A DNA stretch of 26,801 nt, taken from assembly GCA_964479465.1 (NCBI GenBank), contig CAYZMG010000064.1, positions 1 through 26,801 on the forward strand, in the 5' to 3' direction. The notes below the pieces were generated by a model. The model saw only the letters and a program-made list of their open reading frames with translations, was not told the DNA's origin and ran no database searches. Both the position numbers and the translations under genes were made by a program. This document shows, piece by piece, positions 26,007 to 26,801 of this stretch. This DNA is from CADCTB01 sp964479465. Lineage in GTDB: Bacteria; Actinomycetota; Acidimicrobiia; Acidimicrobiales; AC-14. Each line of letters begins with the position of its first letter. Positions within the stretch are counted from its first letter, which is position 1.

Positions 26007-26092
26007 GGAAGCGACCCGGCTGGATGAGGAGCCTGTCCCGAAAACAGGTACGGGTCTCACGGCCCCTGGGCGTTCGAGTCGCCCCGCTTCCG
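26007..26092 (+). tRNA. tRNA-Ser(CGA) with C33
   Basis: The acceptor GGAAGCG/CGCTTCC is perfect, the anticodon arm is CCTGT-CCCGAAA-ACAGG (CGA), and the T arm GGGCG-TTCGAGT-CGCCC is perfect. A 19-nt variable arm with GGG/CCC pairing is as expected for tRNA-Ser. The D stem is weak (2-3 bp). Position 33 is C, where almost all tRNAs have U. CCA is not encoded. Confidence 0.85.
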
Positions 26093-26104
26093 CTCTCGCC
26101 GCGA

Positions 26105-26167
26105 TCGTCAAGTGGTCATGACGCCGGGTTCCATCCCGGAAGCCGGGGTTCGAGTCCCGAGCCTTGG
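26105..26167 (+). tRNA. tRNA-like unit, anticodon unresolved, probably degenerate
   Basis: The D arm GTCA-AGTGGTCA-TGAC and a strong anticodon stem CCGGG/CCCGG are clear. The anticodon loop has only 6 nt (TTCCAT; CCA or TCC could be read). The T arm CGGGGTTCGAGTCCCG is one base short on its 3' side, and no acceptor stem can be found. The order and spacing fit a tRNA that has lost single bases or suffered base errors. The coordinates cover the recognisable part only. Confidence 0.4.
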
Positions 26168-26250
26168 AACACGCGTCGCTCGAAGAGCGGCTCGGACCGT
26201 AGGCCCGAACTGCGTGCTTCCGAGGCGAGAAGGCGCGGTACGCAATCGAT
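26168..26250 (+). other. Array spacer with unresolved structure
   Basis: These 83 nt have the size of one tRNA and lie where the array predicts one, but I cannot fold a cloverleaf. A hairpin CGCTC-GAA-GAGCG (26177-26189) and a stem TCGG/CCGA around CCGTAGG-like sequence (26192-26208, which could be read as a GTA anticodon with C33) are visible. A 12-bp palindrome spans its right border. Confidence 0.3.
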
Positions 26251-26253
26251 TGC
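26242..26253. repeat. Perfect 12-bp palindrome at a tRNA boundary
   Basis: GCAATCGATTGC equals its own reverse complement. Its last three bases are the first three of the tRNA-Asn acceptor stem. It could be a processing or recombination site, or chance. Confidence 0.6.
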
Positions 26254-26322
26254 CAGGTGGTCCAGTGGCACGGACAGCCGGCTGTTACCCGGAGGACGAA
26301 GGTTCGACCCCTTCCCTGGCAG
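26251..26322 (+). tRNA. tRNA-Asn(GTT)
   Basis: The acceptor TGCCAGG/CCTGGCA is perfect, the D stem GTCC/GGAC has an 8-nt loop, and the anticodon arm GCCGG-CTGTTAC-CCGGA (GTT) has one G-A mismatch at its base. The T arm GAAGG-TTCGACC-CCTTC is perfect. The variable loop has 4 nt. CCA is not encoded. Confidence 0.93.
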
Positions 26323-26327
26323 CGCCC

Positions 26328-26398
26328 CGCCCGGTGGCTGAGGATCTAGGCACGCGGCTGCAGACCGCGACACGGGGGTGAGAGTCCCTCCCGGGCGT
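26328..26398 (+). tRNA. tRNA-Cys(GCA) with abnormal T loop
   Basis: The acceptor CGCCCGG/CCGGGCG and the anticodon arm CGCGG-CTGCAGA-CCGCG (GCA) are perfect. The D stem has 3 bp, as often in tRNA-Cys. The T stem GGGGG/CCCTC holds with one wobble, but the loop is TGAGAGT instead of the near-universal TTCGANN. The discriminator T is followed by CCA at 26399-26401, possibly encoded. Confidence 0.82.
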
Positions 26399-26406
26399 CC
26401 ATTCAC

Positions 26407-26478
26407 GTGGTCGTCGTTCAACGGCGAGGACCCCGGCACGCCACGCCGGCGATGGGGGTTCGATTCCCCCCGATCACA
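26407..26478 (+). tRNA. tRNA-Gly(GCC) with C33
   Basis: The acceptor GTGGTCG/CGATCAC has seven pairs with one wobble. The D stem is GTTC/GGAC, the anticodon arm CCGGC-ACGCCAC-GCCGG reads GCC, and the T arm GGGGG-TTCGATT-CCCCC is perfect. Position 33 is C rather than U, as in the Ser unit. It is the last unit of the array, 36 nt before rtcB. Confidence 0.9.
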
Positions 26479-26492
26479 CCGAGGTACACGTT

Positions 26493-26508
26493 CACCTGAA
26501 AGGAGGTG
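26493..26508 (+). promoter_or_regulatory. Ribosome binding site of rtcB inside a small hairpin
   Basis: AAAGGAGGTG (26499-26508) is close to a full complement of the 16S rRNA 3' end, 7-8 nt before the ATG. CACCT (26493-26497) pairs with AGGTG (26504-26508) around GAAAGG, so part of the site could be masked in the free RNA. Masking is an inference. Confidence 0.6.
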
Positions 26509-26514
26509 TCCACC

Positions 26515-26801
26515 ATGCCCACCACCATCAACCCCAAGCTCGTCTCCTGGGCGAGCGACATCGAGCCGGAGACCATCCGTCAGGCCGAGAAGACCGCTCG
26601 CCTGCCCATCGTGGAGGGCCACGTGGCCCTCATGCCCGACGCCCACGTGGGCATCGGCGCCACCGTCGGCTCGGTGATCCCCACCCTTGGCGCCGTGATC
26701 CCGTCGGCCGTGGGCGTCGACATCGGCTGCGGCATGATCGCCGCCGAGCTCGACGTCACCGAGGACCAGCTGCCCGACAACATCGAGCCGCTCCTCGGCC
26801 G
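26515..26801 (+). CDS. rtcB: RtcB RNA-splicing/repair ligase, C-terminus off the window
   Basis: The first 95 residues are visible from ATG 26515. They begin MPTTINPKLVSWASDIEPE and include LPIVEGHVALMPDAHVGIG and then VIPSAVGVDIGCGMIAAEL. The PDAHVGxG and VGVDIGCGM motifs are the RtcB N-terminal metal-binding signatures, with the Asp and Cys ligands present. RtcB joins 2',3'-cyclic phosphate and 5'-OH RNA ends using GTP and manganese. In bacteria it repairs RNAs cut by ribonucleases, including tRNAs. It lies 36 nt downstream of the last tRNA of the array and is on the same strand, so it may be read from the same promoter. The catalytic His that accepts GMP lies beyond the window. Confidence 0.95.
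   Translation, partial: MPTTINPKLVSWASDIEPETIRQAEKTARLPIVEGHVALMPDAHVGIGATVGSVIPTLGAVIPSAVGVDIGCGMIAAELDVTEDQLPDNIEPLLG

Overview
The window is very GC-rich and looks like an uncultured actinobacterium, possibly of the Acidimicrobiia. The signs are GTG and TTG starts, TANNNT -10 boxes placed directly before start codons (leaderless genes), an actinobacterial-style DUF559/AbiEi protein, and a LAL-type LuxR regulator. A run of 10 Ns shows that it comes from a scaffolded, probably metagenomic, assembly. Taxonomy is inferred from style only.

Left block (1-8081, minus strand). A TPR protein gene overlaps a 1731-codon gene by 8 nt. That gene fuses an N-terminal BrxC/PglY-like P-loop ATPase to a C-terminal PglZ-type alkaline-phosphatase-superfamily domain. 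Close downstream are a secreted Ig-like/beta-rich protein and a Thr/Ser-linker lipoprotein cut by the window edge. The ATPase-PglZ fusion with its TPR partner is a candidate compact BREX-related system, with no BREX methyltransferase in view.

Middle (8.1-19.4 kb). A small unknown gene faces an AbiEi/DUF559 protein. Next come a nested palindrome and maeB (malic enzyme fused to a phosphotransacetylase-like domain). A RES/Xre-like toxin-antitoxin pair follows, then a peptide ABC transporter operon: fused DppD-DppF-type ATPase, substrate-binding lipoprotein broken by the N gap, and two permeases. The block ends with a class II-like phosphoribulokinase that lacks the usual redox-regulatory cysteines.

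Right-centre (19.4-24.6 kb, minus strand). This holds a remnant of a NERD-domain gene, a second secreted protein paralogous to the one at 581-1873 and preceded by a coupled 17-residue leader ORF, a small unknown gene, and a large LAL-type LuxR regulator.

Right end (24.6-26.8 kb). A Doc/ribbon-helix-helix toxin-antitoxin operon with a three-half-site operator is followed by a TrmH/SpoU-type methyltransferase gene with a one-base frameshift. Then comes a tightly packed tRNA array: Arg(ACG)-like, Arg(CCG), Ser(CGA), unresolved units, Asn(GTT), Cys(GCA), Gly(GCC). It runs directly into an rtcB RNA-ligase gene with a very strong ribosome binding site. Several array tRNAs depart from consensus (C33 instead of U33, abnormal loops). 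An array of this kind beside an RNA-repair ligase is the most striking arrangement in the window.
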